64,000 nucleotides of DNA from positions 1-64,000 of the forward strand of contig JAEWLW010000088.1 in NCBI GenBank assembly GCA_023457355.1, in the 5' to 3' direction. The notes under the pieces are model-generated. The model ran no database searches, was not told the origin of the DNA, and worked only from the letters and a program-made list of their open reading frames with translations. Made by a program: the position numbers and the translations under genes. The DNA comes from Bacillota bacterium (GTDB lineage Bacteria; Bacillota; Clostridia; Oscillospirales; Ruminococcaceae). Below, piece after piece: positions 17,037 to 26,008 of this stretch. Position 1 is the stretch's first letter, and each line of letters opens with the position of its first letter.

Positions 17037-17504
17037 TTATAGCCCGATCAGGCTGAACAGGCCGTAGGAGGTAGCCCCCATGATAATTCCTGCCGTGGCC
17101 ACACCCGCGGCAATGGGCCAAAAGGCCCTGCGCATCCGCATTTGCAGCAGCGTTGCGATCAGGCAGCCTGTCCATGCGCCGGTCCCCGGAGCCGGAACCG
17201 CCACAAAAAGAAAAAGTGCCAACAGAAGCGCACGATTGGTGCTCTGGGTTTTTTTAACCTTTTTGTCACCGACGGTCAGTATCTTTTGAAACAGCCAGCC
17301 AATTTTGGGCAGCGTGGCGCCCCAGTGCAGCACCTTACCCGCAAAGGGAATGAGAAGGGGCACCGGCAGAAGATTGCCAACGACGCACAGCGCATAAACC
17401 AGCCAAAAAGGATATCCCCACCCAATGCCAATGGGTATGGCGCCGCGCAGCTCAATGATGGGCACCATGGAAAGTAAAAATAAAAATAAAAGCTGTGCAG
17501 GCAT
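17037..17504 (-). CDS. small multidrug-export type membrane protein (COG2426)
   Basis: A 155-residue integral membrane protein of the PF06695 type. It opens with a hydrophobic helix and the conserved SMVPIIELRGAIPIGIGWG motif, followed by further membrane segments and the VAVPAPGTGAWTGCLIATLL motif. The family is annotated as putative small multidrug export protein, but transport has not been shown for most members. It lies 3 nt downstream of the flippase gene, so the two are one transcription unit. Confidence 0.88.
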   Translation of the reverse strand: MPAQLLFLFLLSMVPIIELRGAIPIGIGWGYPFWLVYALCVVGNLLPVPLLIPFAGKVLHWGATLPKIGWLFQKILTVGDKKVKKTQSTNRALLLALFLFVAVPAPGTGAWTGCLIATLLQMRMRRAFWPIAAGVATAGIIMGATSYGLFSLIGL

Positions 17505-17507
17505 AGG

Positions 17508-18929
17508 CTATCTCCTTCCATGCGCCGTACGGGCGACAAAACGTTCAATTAAAGCCGCTGTCAAACGCAGCACCGATTTGATGTTCAAAAGCAGCATCAA
17601 ACCGAACATGCCAACCTGAACCAAAAAATTGTGCGGAACCTGCCGGATTAAAAGCGCGCCCTGAACCATCAGCAGCAGCATGCGCACGGCGGTGGTCAGC
17701 GGGCGCAGATCCAGCTGAACCAGTCGCTGAATATCCAGCGCCCGAATGGCAAAGGCCAGCAGATAACTCAGCAACGTCGCAAACGAGGCGCCCATAACGC
17801 CATAGGTTGGAATCAGCCAGAAGTTCAACCCGATATTGGCCACGGCACCAATAAAAATAGCCAGCGGGACGGTGGCATTTTTCTTGCTGACCATATAAAA
17901 GGATCCCAAAAAGGTCACCAGCGAGGAAAACACTTCCGCCACCACCAAAAAAGGCACATAGCGCCAGGATTCATAGTAGGCGGGCGCATACAGCACCTTA
18001 GTGATGGGTTGAATCAGCATCACCATGCCAGAGGCAGCGCAAAACAGCAGCGTTGCGTAATAGTCATAGGTCTGGGAATAAAACCGGGTGGTGCTCTTGC
18101 CCTGGCCCGATTCATCCACGGCAGAAATCTGCCAGGCCTGATAGAAAATGGCCGAAACAATGGTGAGCAGCGACGGAATTTTATGGGCGATGGCCAGCAT
18201 TCCGGTGGGGGTATCGCCGCAAAACCAGGTGACCATGTAACGGTCGGACATACCGACAATCCACCAGAACATCGTCGTCGGAATCAGCGGTATTGAATAG
18301 CGCAGCATCTCGCGCCGCAGCGCCGGATTGGGGTGGGTAAAATCGACGTAGCGCTCCAGCTTTGCCACAATAAACAAAAAAAAGATCGAAATGATATTGG
18401 AAGCGATGATGGAAATGACATAGCCGTACAGCCCCCACTTAAATACCGTCAAAAACAGAATGTTAAACGCAATGGTCGTAAAGGTCGCCAGAAAACCGTC
18501 AAAGGCAAAAAGCCTGACCAGTCCGATGGAGCGGATAAACTGGGCGCAAATGGCCTTGAGCATGCCGAACAGCACATAGATATAGATCAGCAGCGTATAG
18601 GGCGAGAGCATGTCGATCATCAGCATGACCGGTGCGAATACGCAAAATACAATAAAGCCCGCCAGCACCGTTTTAAGCCCGATTGAAAAAACGTCGGAAC
18701 GTTTTATAGAACGATCCATCGCAAAGCGAATTATCGCCTCATTGATCGACAGCATAACAAAAGGCATCAGCAGGTTGCTGGTAGTGGTGATACGGTCCGC
18801 AATACCAAACTCAGCCGGGGTAAGCATGGCGGTGTAATACCGCAGCATGAAGAACACCAGCAGCTTTGAAGAAAACGAACCGATGGCAAACACCAGCGTG
18901 TTGCCCACCAGCCTTTCATACCGCCCCAA
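17508..18929 (-). CDS. polysaccharide/lipid-linked oligosaccharide flippase (MOP/MATE superfamily)
   Basis: A 473-residue protein with about 12-14 membrane helices, of the Wzx/SpoVB-like branch. It begins LGRYERLVGNTLVFAIGSFSSKLLVFFMLRYYTAMLTPAEFGIADRI, the typical flippase opening (helix 1 and TPAEFGxAD), and SDRYMVTWFCG lies mid-protein. It would move an undecaprenyl-linked glycan across the membrane. The start is a TTG at 18929, because the full AAAGGAGG site sits 7 nt before it and overlaps the upstream in-frame ATGs. No glycosyltransferase genes are adjacent. Confidence 0.9.
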   Translation of the reverse strand: MGRYERLVGNTLVFAIGSFSSKLLVFFMLRYYTAMLTPAEFGIADRITTTSNLLMPFVMLSINEAIIRFAMDRSIKRSDVFSIGLKTVLAGFIVFCVFAPVMLMIDMLSPYTLLIYIYVLFGMLKAICAQFIRSIGLVRLFAFDGFLATFTTIAFNILFLTVFKWGLYGYVISIIASNIISIFFLFIVAKLERYVDFTHPNPALRREMLRYSIPLIPTTMFWWIVGMSDRYMVTWFCGDTPTGMLAIAHKIPSLLTIVSAIFYQAWQISAVDESGQGKSTTRFYSQTYDYYATLLFCAASGMVMLIQPITKVLYAPAYYESWRYVPFLVVAEVFSSLVTFLGSFYMVSKKNATVPLAIFIGAVANIGLNFWLIPTYGVMGASFATLLSYLLAFAIRALDIQRLVQLDLRPLTTAVRMLLLMVQGALLIRQVPHNFLVQVGMFGLMLLLNIKSVLRLTAALIERFVARTAHGRR

Positions 18930-19000
18930 AACGCCGCCTCCTTTCATTACCAAAATTTACGCTCTATATTATCCCATTTTATATCATAAAATTCAAGCAT

Positions 19001-19049
19001 AAGAAAAAGGCTGCAAACGCGTGGATGATCCATCCCGCGCCTGCAGCCT
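19001..19049 (-). terminator. terminator of the foldase-like lipoprotein gene
   Basis: AGGCTGCA and TGCAGCCT close a hairpin, followed on the minus strand by TTTTTCTT. Confidence 0.8.
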
Positions 19050-19072
19050 CAAAAGCTTAACGGCCGGTTTAT

Positions 19073-20245
19073 TTATTTGCCGGTGACGTTGACAATTTCG
19101 CTGCCCTCCAAAAGCTTGGTCAGCTCCTGCACATAATAGCTGTCCGCGGAATCCGGCTTTTCGCCCGAATCGGCAGTCAACGCATTATACTCATCGGTCA
19201 TGGCGATGTAATAACGGTCGCCAATCTCCTGAAGCCAGAGCGGGCGCTCCAGCACTTTGAAATAATCATCCACCGTGGCACCAAAGCTTGCGCAGATTTT
19301 CTCAAGTTCGTCCATGGTTTTCGGGTCGGATCGGATACTGCCGATATATTGTTCCAAAGTCGTTTCAAAATTTGTGCGGTCAAACTCGGCGTTGCGGCGC
19401 TCCAGCTCGCGCAGCGCCAGCTCCCCTGTCTGTATAAAGGCCGCGGCATCAATGCGATTGGAAATACCGGCATAATCGAGATACTGATTGATTTCGTCGG
19501 TATAGGGTACGGCTTCTCCGTCGATGGTGACCAAAACTGAATCGTCATCAAACGAAAGGCGGGTTTCATAATCGGCCGAATATTCCTGCATCATTTCGGT
19601 CGCGCGTTCATAAATGGCCTGCTGGCGGGCGGCTTCGGCATCCTCCGAGCCGGGCTCGGAAGAAGCGCTGCCGTCAGATTCAGGCGCTGCCGGTTGCGTT
19701 TCGGAAGAAGGTTCTGACGCGGATGAAGCGTCCTCCTTGTCCATTTCTTCGGCTGCTATTGTCTGATAATGGTCGCCCAGCAACTGAATCATATACTGTA
19801 TGCGGAACGAAAGCACCATCGCATCGGATACTTCCTCCTGCGTCATGCCGGTCGCGTCACTGATCTGCTGCAAATTTTCGGCAAACGAAGGCGTGTACAT
19901 CATGGCGCTTAACACCTGCTGCGAGGCCATGGTTTTAAAATCCTCTTCGTTTACCTCTATGCCCATATCGGGGAAATCTTTCTCCAGCGCAGCGCAAACA
20001 CCCATATTCTGTCGGGCAACCGTACGGTTCATCTGTTCGTTGACGTCGAGATACAGCCGGTAATTCTCATAGGTGATATCACCACCGGGCGACGTAATCA
20101 TAACCATGTCCGGGTCGGGGTTGACATAAGTGTAAGAAGGAACATATTCCGACTGGGATGAATCTGCATCTCCCTGTGAAGAAGCTGCACCGCAGCCGGC
20201 CACGAGCGAAAGACAGAGAATCAACGCAATAAGCCTGGTTTTCAT
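19073..20245 (-). CDS. SurA/PrsA-like lipoprotein, foldase-type
   Basis: A 390-residue lipoprotein: signal MKTRLIALILCLSLVAGCGAAS with lipobox VAGC. The helical segment NYRLYLDVNEQMNRTVARQNM...EEDFKTMASQQVLSAMMY...ISDATGMTQEEVSDAM resembles the SurA-N/PrsA chaperone domain. No parvulin PPIase domain is visible. In its place is a low-complexity Glu/Ser/Pro stretch (about residues 175-215) followed by a second helical region. It is probably a cell-surface chaperone acting on secreted proteins; this is inferred. The start at 20245 has GGTGGA 7 nt upstream. Transcribed alone, divergent from mntP. Confidence 0.7.
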   Translation of the reverse strand: MKTRLIALILCLSLVAGCGAASSQGDADSSQSEYVPSYTYVNPDPDMVMITSPGGDITYENYRLYLDVNEQMNRTVARQNMGVCAALEKDFPDMGIEVNEEDFKTMASQQVLSAMMYTPSFAENLQQISDATGMTQEEVSDAMVLSFRIQYMIQLLGDHYQTIAAEEMDKEDASSASEPSSETQPAAPESDGSASSEPGSEDAEAARQQAIYERATEMMQEYSADYETRLSFDDDSVLVTIDGEAVPYTDEINQYLDYAGISNRIDAAAFIQTGELALRELERRNAEFDRTNFETTLEQYIGSIRSDPKTMDELEKICASFGATVDDYFKVLERPLWLQEIGDRYYIAMTDEYNALTADSGEKPDSADSYYVQELTKLLEGSEIVNVTGK

Positions 20246-20391
20246 GTGCTTTTCCACCATTCTCCGCACTTACTTAAAATCAAACCCTGTGTCTTGCCGC
20301 GCGGAAACAAAACGGGCAATGTTAATTAGTATAACACAATCAGACCGCATTGAGATGAAAAAAGTGTGAAATGTGATTTGCAAAATTTTTC

Positions 20392-20420
20392 TTGACTTCG
20401 CCTTACGCATTTTATATACT
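20392..20420 (+). promoter_or_regulatory. mntP promoter
   Basis: TTGACT (20392-20397), a 17-nt spacer and TATACT (20415-20420), a near-consensus promoter 10 nt before the riboswitch. Confidence 0.88.
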
Positions 20421-20427
20421 GAAATAA

Positions 20428-20514
20428 CATGGTGGAGTAGTTTGCGCCGCATATTGGCGTGTCAAGTCAACATAATGATGCTATAGCATCTGGCTTGCAT
20501 TAAAGAACGAGAAC
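20428..20514 (+). ncRNA. yybP-ykoY manganese riboswitch aptamer
   Basis: The leader holds the two conserved blocks of this class, GGTGGAGTAG (20431-20440) and GTCAACATAATG (from 20466), in the right order, with a stem GCGCC/GGCGT between them, a second hairpin (GATGC/GCATC) and GGCTTGC after it. The class senses Mn2+ and commonly controls MntP exporters, which is exactly the downstream gene. The terminator at 20515-20556 is the likely expression platform. Assigned by eye, without a covariance model. Confidence 0.85.
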
Positions 20515-20556
20515 TGTGTGCAGTCTGGCCAGGCTGCACATGGTTTTATTTTTTAT
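20515..20556 (+). terminator. riboswitch-controlled terminator before mntP
   Basis: TGTGCAG (20517-20523) pairs with CTGCACA (20534-20540), followed by TGGTTTTATTTTTTAT; Mn2+ binding to the aptamer is expected to prevent its formation. Confidence 0.85.
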
Positions 20557-20588
20557 ACCGATACAAAAGATTCGAAAGGAAGAAGTAC

Positions 20589-21131
20589 ATGAGTTTTAAC
20601 GAGGTATGTCTTATCGGCATAGGATTGAGTATGGATGCGGTCGCGGTGTCGATGTCCTATGCCATGACGCACTACAAAAACATGACAAAGCTTCTGGAAA
20701 TGGTATGTCTCTTTGCGATTTTCCAAGGTGTGATGCCGTTTGCCGGTTATTTTGTCGGCGGGGTGTTTTCAGATGTCGTCACCCGGCTGGGCGGCTTTCT
20801 GGTTCTGTTTATACTGGTGTTTATCGGCGCTAAGATGATCTACAGCGGTCTGTGTTCAGGCGGGGACTGCCCGGTTAAACCGTTACTTACGCATAAACTG
20901 CTGCTGCTTCAGGCGGTGGCCACCAGCATCGACGCGCTGGCGGTCGGCGTTGGCCTGCGCACGCAGCAGGTTGAGATTATCCCCGCCTGTCTCACCATTG
21001 CCGCAACCACATTGCTGCTGGCGTTTACCGCTATGCTCATCGGAAGAAGGTTCGGCGATCTGCTGGGCAAAAAAGCCGAGGTGTTCGGCGGTGTGCTGCT
21101 GGTGATTATCGGTATTAAAGCGGTGCTATAA
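20589..21131 (+). CDS. mntP: manganese efflux pump MntP
   Basis: A 180-residue protein with six membrane helices of the MntP (formerly YebN/DUF204) family. The two inverted-repeat motifs SMDAVAVSMSYA and TSIDALAVGVGL carry the conserved acidic residues of the transport path. It exports Mn2+ and protects against its excess. The ATG follows GAAAGGAAG. Control by the upstream Mn2+ riboswitch makes the function very likely. Confidence 0.95.
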   Translation: MSFNEVCLIGIGLSMDAVAVSMSYAMTHYKNMTKLLEMVCLFAIFQGVMPFAGYFVGGVFSDVVTRLGGFLVLFILVFIGAKMIYSGLCSGGDCPVKPLLTHKLLLLQAVATSIDALAVGVGLRTQQVEIIPACLTIAATTLLLAFTAMLIGRRFGDLLGKKAEVFGGVLLVIIGIKAVL

Positions 21132-21266
21132 TCGTTTACAGGATCCTTTATCCGCCTTATAATAAAACGTGTAAATTTTTAGGAATCTCCTGATCGTACG
21201 GTTTTTGTTCTGCGGCCGTTGCGTTGAGAAATGTTGCAGCTACAATGGTGCTTTGGAGTGTGAAAA

Positions 21267-21761
21267 ATGCTCAACCGAAATTTTACCTGTTGTTTTACCG
21301 GCCATCGGCAGATCGTCCGCGAGCACGCACAGGCTTTGCCCGAAGTGCTGAAAGGCGCTATCCGCAGCCTGATTGCGCAAGGGTATTTTATTTTTGCAGC
21401 GGGCGGCGCAATGGGGTTTGACACCCTTGCCGCAGAAGCGGTGTTGGCGCTAAAAGCGGAATTCCCCCAGCTTCAGCTGGTCATCGTGGCGCCCTGTGCC
21501 GACCAGGCGGACGGCTGGCCAGCCGCCGACCGGCGGCGTTATGAGCGTCTGCGCCATGCGGCGGATGATTATATCTGCCTGGAGGCAACCCATACCCCCG
21601 ATTGCATGCGCAGAAGGAACCGTTGCCTCGTCGAGATGAGCAGCGCCTGTCTGGCCTATTGCCTGCGGCAGCGTTCGGGCAGCGCGCAGACAGTGGCCTT
21701 TGCCGACGCGCAGGGACTGGATATCATTGACGTCGTCGCGCTTCTCCATTGTTCTACATGA
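21267..21761 (+). CDS. SLOG-domain protein (DUF1273/YpsA-like)
   Basis: A 164-residue Rossmann-like protein: FTGHRQI at the N terminus, FAAGGAMGFDTLAAEAVLALKAEFPQLQLVIVAPC in the middle, and RNRCLVEMSSACLAYCLRQRSGSAQTVAFA, the three blocks of the SLOG/YpsA family that bind nucleotide-like ligands. In Bacillus, YpsA affects cell division and stress, but the biochemical role is open. It lies between mntP and aspS with a weak GGAG site; expression may come from readthrough of mntP. Confidence 0.85.
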   Translation: MLNRNFTCCFTGHRQIVREHAQALPEVLKGAIRSLIAQGYFIFAAGGAMGFDTLAAEAVLALKAEFPQLQLVIVAPCADQADGWPAADRRRYERLRHAADDYICLEATHTPDCMRRRNRCLVEMSSACLAYCLRQRSGSAQTVAFADAQGLDIIDVVALLHCST

Positions 21762-21798
21762 AAGCGGTTGCAGCCATGTATCTTTTTGCTGCAAAATA

Positions 21799-21827
21799 TG
21801 GACAAACCCGCCGCGTTGTGCTATGAT
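21799..21827 (+). promoter_or_regulatory. aspS promoter
   Basis: TGGACA (21799-21804), a 17-nt spacer and TATGAT (21822-21827), about 130 nt before aspS. Confidence 0.7.
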
Positions 21828-21841
21828 AACTTGCATGACTT

Positions 21842-21881
21842 GGGCATTCTGGCGAAGAAACAGAAGCTTCGCAGGATGCCC
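21842..21881 (+). promoter_or_regulatory. leader hairpin upstream of aspS
   Basis: GGGCAT and ATGCCC with inner CTGGCGAAG/CTTCGCAG arms form a strong stem right after the predicted transcription start, followed by a weak T-rich run. No T-box sequence is visible. It may be an mRNA-stabilising or weak attenuator hairpin. Confidence 0.45.
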
Positions 21882-21959
21882 CTGTCGATTTTAATGTATA
21901 CCGGTTTTTAGCGGCAACCGCACCGTTAAAAACGAAAAATTAAGAAAGGAATGACCGTC

Positions 21960-23708
21960 ATGTTTTTTGAAAACCAATACCGCACCAAGACCTGTGCCGC
22001 CTTAAGCGAGGCCGACGTTAATAATTGTGTCAAAGTAGCGGGGTGGGTTGAAAATGTTCGCGACCATGGCGGCGTACTGTTTGTCGATTTACGGGACCAT
22101 TACGGCACGGTTCAGGTTGTTATTCATGATGACGCCCTGCTTTCAGGCGTCATGAAAGAATGCGTTGTCTCAATCGAGGGCACCGTGGTACTCCGCGACC
22201 CCGAGACCGTCAACCCAAAGCTGGCGACAGGAACCATTGAAATAACCGCAAAAACACTTGAAATCATCGGCAAATCCCAGGGCAGCCTGCCTTTTGAGGT
22301 GCCAAACTCGCCGGAAGTTAAAGAGGAGCTGCGTTTAAAATATCGCTTTTTGGATCTTCGTCACCAGAAGATGCAGGATATGATTAAAACGCGTGCGCGT
22401 CTGCTTGCCTTTTTGCGCAACCATATGACCGAGCTGGGCTTTACTGAGGTGCAGACACCCATTTTGTCGGCATCTTCACCCGAGGGCGCCAGAGATTACC
22501 TCATCCCCGCCAGAAAGCACCCCGGCAAGTTTTACGCGTTGCCGCAGGCACCGCAGATTTTTAAACAGCTGCTTATGGTGTCCGGCATCGACCGCTATTT
22601 CCAGATTGCACCCTGCTTTCGCGACGAGGACGCCAGAGCCGACCGTTCACCCGGTGAATTTTATCAGCTTGACTTTGAGATGGCCTTCGCCACGCAGGAG
22701 GAGGTTCTTACCGTCGCCGAAACGGTGCTTTACGACGTATTCAGAACCTTTTCGGATAAACCGGTGACACCGCCTGCTTTTCCGCGCATCACCTATAAGG
22801 AAGCCATGTTGCGCTATGGTTCGGATAAGCCCGATTTGCGCAACCCGCTTGAAATTGTGGATGTCTCCGACATTTTTGCGCTGTGCAGCTTTGCGCCGTT
22901 CCAGAAAAACACCGTGCGTGCCATCCGCGTGCCGGACTGCGGCAGCCAGCCGAGAAGTTTTTTTGAACAGATGCTGGAATTTGCCACTTCCATCGGTATG
23001 AAGGGCCTGGGCTACGTCAAAGCAGCCGATGATATGGCGCTGTTAGGGCCGATTGATAAGTTTGTTCCGGCCGAACAGAAGAAGGCGCTGATTGACCGCA
23101 GCGGTTTACAGCCCAACGACGTGCTCTATTTTATCTCGGATAAAACCGAGCTTCTCACCGCAAAGCTGGCCGGCCAAATCCGCAACGAGCTTGGCCGACG
23201 CCTTGAGCTTCTTTCAGATGAGTTCAGAATGTGCTTTATCGTCGATTTCCCGATGTACGAGCGGGACGACGTCACACATAAAGTCGGCTTTACCCACAAC
23301 CCCTTTTCAATGCCCCAGGGGGAGCTTGAAGCGCTTAACACCAAAGACCCGCTCGATATTCTCGCCTGGCAGTACGACATCGTCTGCAACGGTGTGGAGC
23401 TTTCTTCGGGCGCGGTGCGCAACCATGACCGCGAGACGATGGTGCGTGCGTTTGAAATCGCCGGTTACGGCGAGGAGACGGTCAGAGAAAAGTTCGGCTC
23501 GCTGTATAATGCCTTCGCCTACGGTGCGCCGCCCCATGCGGGCATGGCGCCGGGCGTCGACCGCATGCTGATGCTGCTGATGAACGAAACCTCAATCCGT
23601 GAGGTGATCGCCTTCCCGATGACGGCGAACGCCGAAGACCTCATGATGGGCGCACCCACCCCCGTCACCGAAAAGCAGCTTAGAGAAGCGCATATTAAAG
23701 TGCGATAG
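21960..23708 (+). CDS. aspS: aspartyl-tRNA synthetase
   Basis: A 582-residue class IIb synthetase that charges tRNA-Asp. The N-terminal OB-fold anticodon domain (VKVAGWVENVRDHGGVLFVDLRDHYGTVQVV) is followed by the catalytic domain with FLDLRHQKM, the motif 2 region FRDEDARADRSPGEFYQLDFEMAF, the bacterial GAD insertion, and the motif 3 PHAGMAPGVDRMLMLL. The ATG at 21960 is 9 nt after AAAGGA; the ATG at 21951 is only 1 nt after it. It ends with TAG and its own terminator. Whether it is discriminating cannot be told here. Confidence 0.98.
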   Translation: MFFENQYRTKTCAALSEADVNNCVKVAGWVENVRDHGGVLFVDLRDHYGTVQVVIHDDALLSGVMKECVVSIEGTVVLRDPETVNPKLATGTIEITAKTLEIIGKSQGSLPFEVPNSPEVKEELRLKYRFLDLRHQKMQDMIKTRARLLAFLRNHMTELGFTEVQTPILSASSPEGARDYLIPARKHPGKFYALPQAPQIFKQLLMVSGIDRYFQIAPCFRDEDARADRSPGEFYQLDFEMAFATQEEVLTVAETVLYDVFRTFSDKPVTPPAFPRITYKEAMLRYGSDKPDLRNPLEIVDVSDIFALCSFAPFQKNTVRAIRVPDCGSQPRSFFEQMLEFATSIGMKGLGYVKAADDMALLGPIDKFVPAEQKKALIDRSGLQPNDVLYFISDKTELLTAKLAGQIRNELGRRLELLSDEFRMCFIVDFPMYERDDVTHKVGFTHNPFSMPQGELEALNTKDPLDILAWQYDIVCNGVELSSGAVRNHDRETMVRAFEIAGYGEETVREKFGSLYNAFAYGAPPHAGMAPGVDRMLMLLMNETSIREVIAFPMTANAEDLMMGAPTPVTEKQLREAHIKVR

Positions 23709-23727
23709 AAGAGTTGAACCAACAGGC

Positions 23728-23767
23728 AAAATTCCCGTCCGAATTGTTATCCGGGCGGGAATTTTTT
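23728..23767 (+). terminator. aspS terminator
   Basis: AAATTCCCG and CGGGAATTT arms with a following T tract. Confidence 0.85.
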
Positions 23768-23952
23768 AGCGTTATAGCATGCATCGGCTTTCGGCGCAGC
23801 GCAAATTATCGCAAATGAACTTAAAAAGCGGCCTGATATTTGCAAAGCTATTTTCGCGCTGCAACGCGGATGTCAAAGGCAGTCTAGCGCCTGACGGAGC
23901 GGACAATGCGGCAGCGCGGAAAACAGCACACAGGGGCAAAACGGCTTTTAAG

Positions 23953-24219
23953 TTAATCGGCTGTATGTTGCCCGATGACATGCAGCGCCTTCTCGTAGTC
24001 GTTTTGATGCACGTAAAAAGTATAAATATACTGATATTCCAGGTCGATGCCCGCGCTGCCAAAACGGGCCCGGGTATCCGAGCGGGTGAGCGAATCATTC
24101 TGCCCGCGCGTTTTCAAGCGGTAATCAATGCCGTTTGCCGCCAACAGCGCGCGTATTTCACCCTGACGGCACATACTTTGGGTCACGGCCAGTTCCCTGC
24201 GATTAAACAGCGTGATCAC
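23953..24219 (-). CDS. conserved small protein of unknown function, coupled to fumarase
   Basis: An 88-residue protein whose GTG start overlaps the fumarase beta stop (GTGA), so it is translated after that gene. The sequence MITLFNRRELAVTQSMCRQG...IRALLAANGIDYRLKTRGQN begins with an LxxxxELAVT strand followed by a helix and a second strand. That is the order of small DUF2007-like 'signal-transducing' domains, but I cannot confirm the family. The IDLEYQYIYTFYVHQNDYEKALHVI end is consistent with a small alpha/beta fold. No function can be assigned. The 230 nt after it carry nothing I recognise apart from the aspS terminator. Confidence 0.65.
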   Translation of the reverse strand: MITLFNRRELAVTQSMCRQGEIRALLAANGIDYRLKTRGQNDSLTRSDTRARFGSAGIDLEYQYIYTFYVHQNDYEKALHVIGQHTAD

Positions 24220-24794
24220 AGCTTGTTTTCCCCCTCTTCAACCGTCTGAAGATAGGCCGCGCGCCCTGTTTCATACAAGTTGCCACCGTGACAGTCCAGA
24301 ACCACCACTGCGGGGAAATCCACCACTTCCAGCCGGTGAATCGCCTCCGAATCAAGGTCGGAATAGGCGATTACCTCGCAAGCCGTCACCGTCGAAGCCA
24401 GCAGTGCACCGGCGCCACCAATGGCAGCCAGATAAACGCCTTTATTGCGCCGGATTGCGTCAATCACCTCAGCCGAGCGCAGCCCTTTGCCGATCATGCC
24501 GCGCAGGCCGACTTCGTCCATCAGCCGCGGGGCATAGGCATCCATACGGTAGCTGGTCGTCGGCCCGGCCGAGCCGATGACGCCGCCCGGCTTGGCCGGT
24601 GTGGGCCCAACGTAATAGATAATCTGATCTTTCAGGTCGCAGGGCAACGGCTCGCCCGCATCCAGCAGCGCCACCAGTCGTTTGTGGGCGGCATCGCGTG
24701 CGGTATAAATCACACCGGTAATCAAAACAGAATCCCCTGCGTGCAGCGAGAGCGCCTGTTCTTCGGTAAAAGGCACCGTAATCTTCTTTTTCAT
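24216..24794 (-). CDS. class I fumarate hydratase, beta subunit
   Basis: A 192-residue protein corresponding to the C-terminal half of iron-sulfur fumarases. It shows the conserved HAGDSVLITGVIYTARDAAHKR opening, the YVGPTPAKPGGVIGSAGPTTSYRMDAYAP active-site block (with the conserved SxGPTTSxRMD) and GKGLRSAEVIDAI. With the alpha subunit it interconverts fumarate and malate. The related L(+)-tartrate dehydratase beta subunit is an alternative that the sequence alone does not exclude. The start at 24794 follows AAGGAGG; it is 14 nt after the alpha gene. Confidence 0.93.
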   Translation of the reverse strand: MKKKITVPFTEEQALSLHAGDSVLITGVIYTARDAAHKRLVALLDAGEPLPCDLKDQIIYYVGPTPAKPGGVIGSAGPTTSYRMDAYAPRLMDEVGLRGMIGKGLRSAEVIDAIRRNKGVYLAAIGGAGALLASTVTACEVIAYSDLDSEAIHRLEVVDFPAVVVLDCHGGNLYETGRAAYLQTVEEGENKL

Positions 24795-24808
24795 CGTGCG
24801 CACCCTCC

Positions 24809-25648
24809 TTAGAGCACCGCCGTCTTGTGGCGGGTGACGTGACAATTGATATTAACAGCGCAGGGCAACTGCGCGATGTGAGTGGGAAACGCCTCAATGT
24901 GAACCCCCAGTGCCGTTGTGCGTCCGCCAAAGCCCTGTGGGCCGATGCCCAGCGCGTTGATACTTTGCAGCAGCTCGCGCTCCAGCGCCGCATAGCGGGG
25001 ATCGGGGTGCTCTGCACCGAGCGGACGCAACAGCGCCTTTTTGGCCAGCTGCGCCACGCGGTCAAAGTTGCCGCCAATGCCCACCCCGACCACGATTGGC
25101 GGACATGGATTCGGCCCCGCCTTCTGAACCGTCTCCAGAACAAAGTCTTTGATACCCGCTACCCCGTCCGAGGGTTTAAGCATGGCCAGCCGCCCCATAT
25201 TCTCGCTGCCCGCGCCCTTTGGTGCCACCGTAATGGTCAGAGAATCGCCCGGCACCACATCATAGGTGATCACGGCGGGGGTATTGTCGCGCGTATTTTG
25301 GCGCGCAAGCGGATCGGCAACGATGGATTTTCTCAGATAGCCCTCGATATAGCCGCGGCGAACGCCCTCATTGATGGCGTCGGTAATGCTGCCCTCGACG
25401 TACACTTCCTGCCCCAGTTCCACAAAAACGCAGGCCGTTCCGGTGTCCTGGCAAATAGGCATGTCCAGCGCTTCGGCGCGGTGATAGTTTTCGATGATGT
25501 CATCCAGCACCCCGCAGGCGGTAGGCCAGGTTTCGGCGGATTTTGCACTGTCCAAAACATTGCGCACATCACGCGGTAAAAAACGGTTTGCCTCAATGCA
25601 AAGCGATTTTACAACATCGGTTATTTCCCCGGCCGCTATTTTTTTCAT
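24809..25648 (-). CDS. class I fumarate hydratase, alpha subunit
   Basis: A 279-residue, [4Fe-4S]-binding subunit. Cluster cysteines and substrate residues appear in MPICQDTGTACVFVELG, KAGPNPCPPIVVGVGIGGNFD and the late PCAVNINCHVTRH; the length is that of the split fumarase alpha chain. The enzyme works in the cytoplasm and its cluster is oxygen-labile, consistent with an anaerobe. The start at 25648 follows GAGGTGATTAAA. It heads an operon alpha-beta-88-aa protein behind the promoter at 25761-25789. Confidence 0.94.
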   Translation of the reverse strand: MKKIAAGEITDVVKSLCIEANRFLPRDVRNVLDSAKSAETWPTACGVLDDIIENYHRAEALDMPICQDTGTACVFVELGQEVYVEGSITDAINEGVRRGYIEGYLRKSIVADPLARQNTRDNTPAVITYDVVPGDSLTITVAPKGAGSENMGRLAMLKPSDGVAGIKDFVLETVQKAGPNPCPPIVVGVGIGGNFDRVAQLAKKALLRPLGAEHPDPRYAALERELLQSINALGIGPQGFGGRTTALGVHIEAFPTHIAQLPCAVNINCHVTRHKTAVL

Positions 25649-25760
25649 TTTAATCACCTCATTGTTTATGATATCACCGGCGCGCAACAAATTGTGGTCC
25701 ATTTGAGAACGATCCATTCAGGCACGGGAATCGTTTAATCATAACGGTTTTGGTTATGAT

Positions 25761-25789
25761 AGCATAAACGCAAAGCGCGCAGTGGTCAA
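25761..25789 (-). promoter_or_regulatory. promoter of the fumarase operon
   Basis: Minus strand TTGACC (25784-25789), 17-nt spacer, TATGCT (25761-25766). Confidence 0.7.
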
Positions 25790-26008
25790 TCGTCCTTCCA
25801 AGCGCGGCAGTCCATGAGGGAGAGCCGTTGGATATCGCATATATTGTAGCCTTTTTGCGGCTTTTGCGCATCAAAAGGCGGTTGGCGCGCCCTGCGGCGA
25901 GCCGTTGCGCATTAATCCGGTATAATAGCTGCTTTGCAGTTATTATACCACAGGGCGGGCAGCAGCTCAATGCAAACCCTTGCGCCCGTGCGTGAATCCT
26001 TTATGCAA
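25790..26008. other. intergenic stretch with no recognised feature
   Basis: Between the fumarase promoter and the terminator of the cysteine-rich gene I see no ORF with a ribosome binding site, no long palindrome and no repeat. Confidence 0.5.

Noticed and set aside
24827..25579. A 250-codon open frame opposite fumarase alpha
   Set aside because: Pure shadow of a GC-rich gene; no start site and no recognisable protein pattern.
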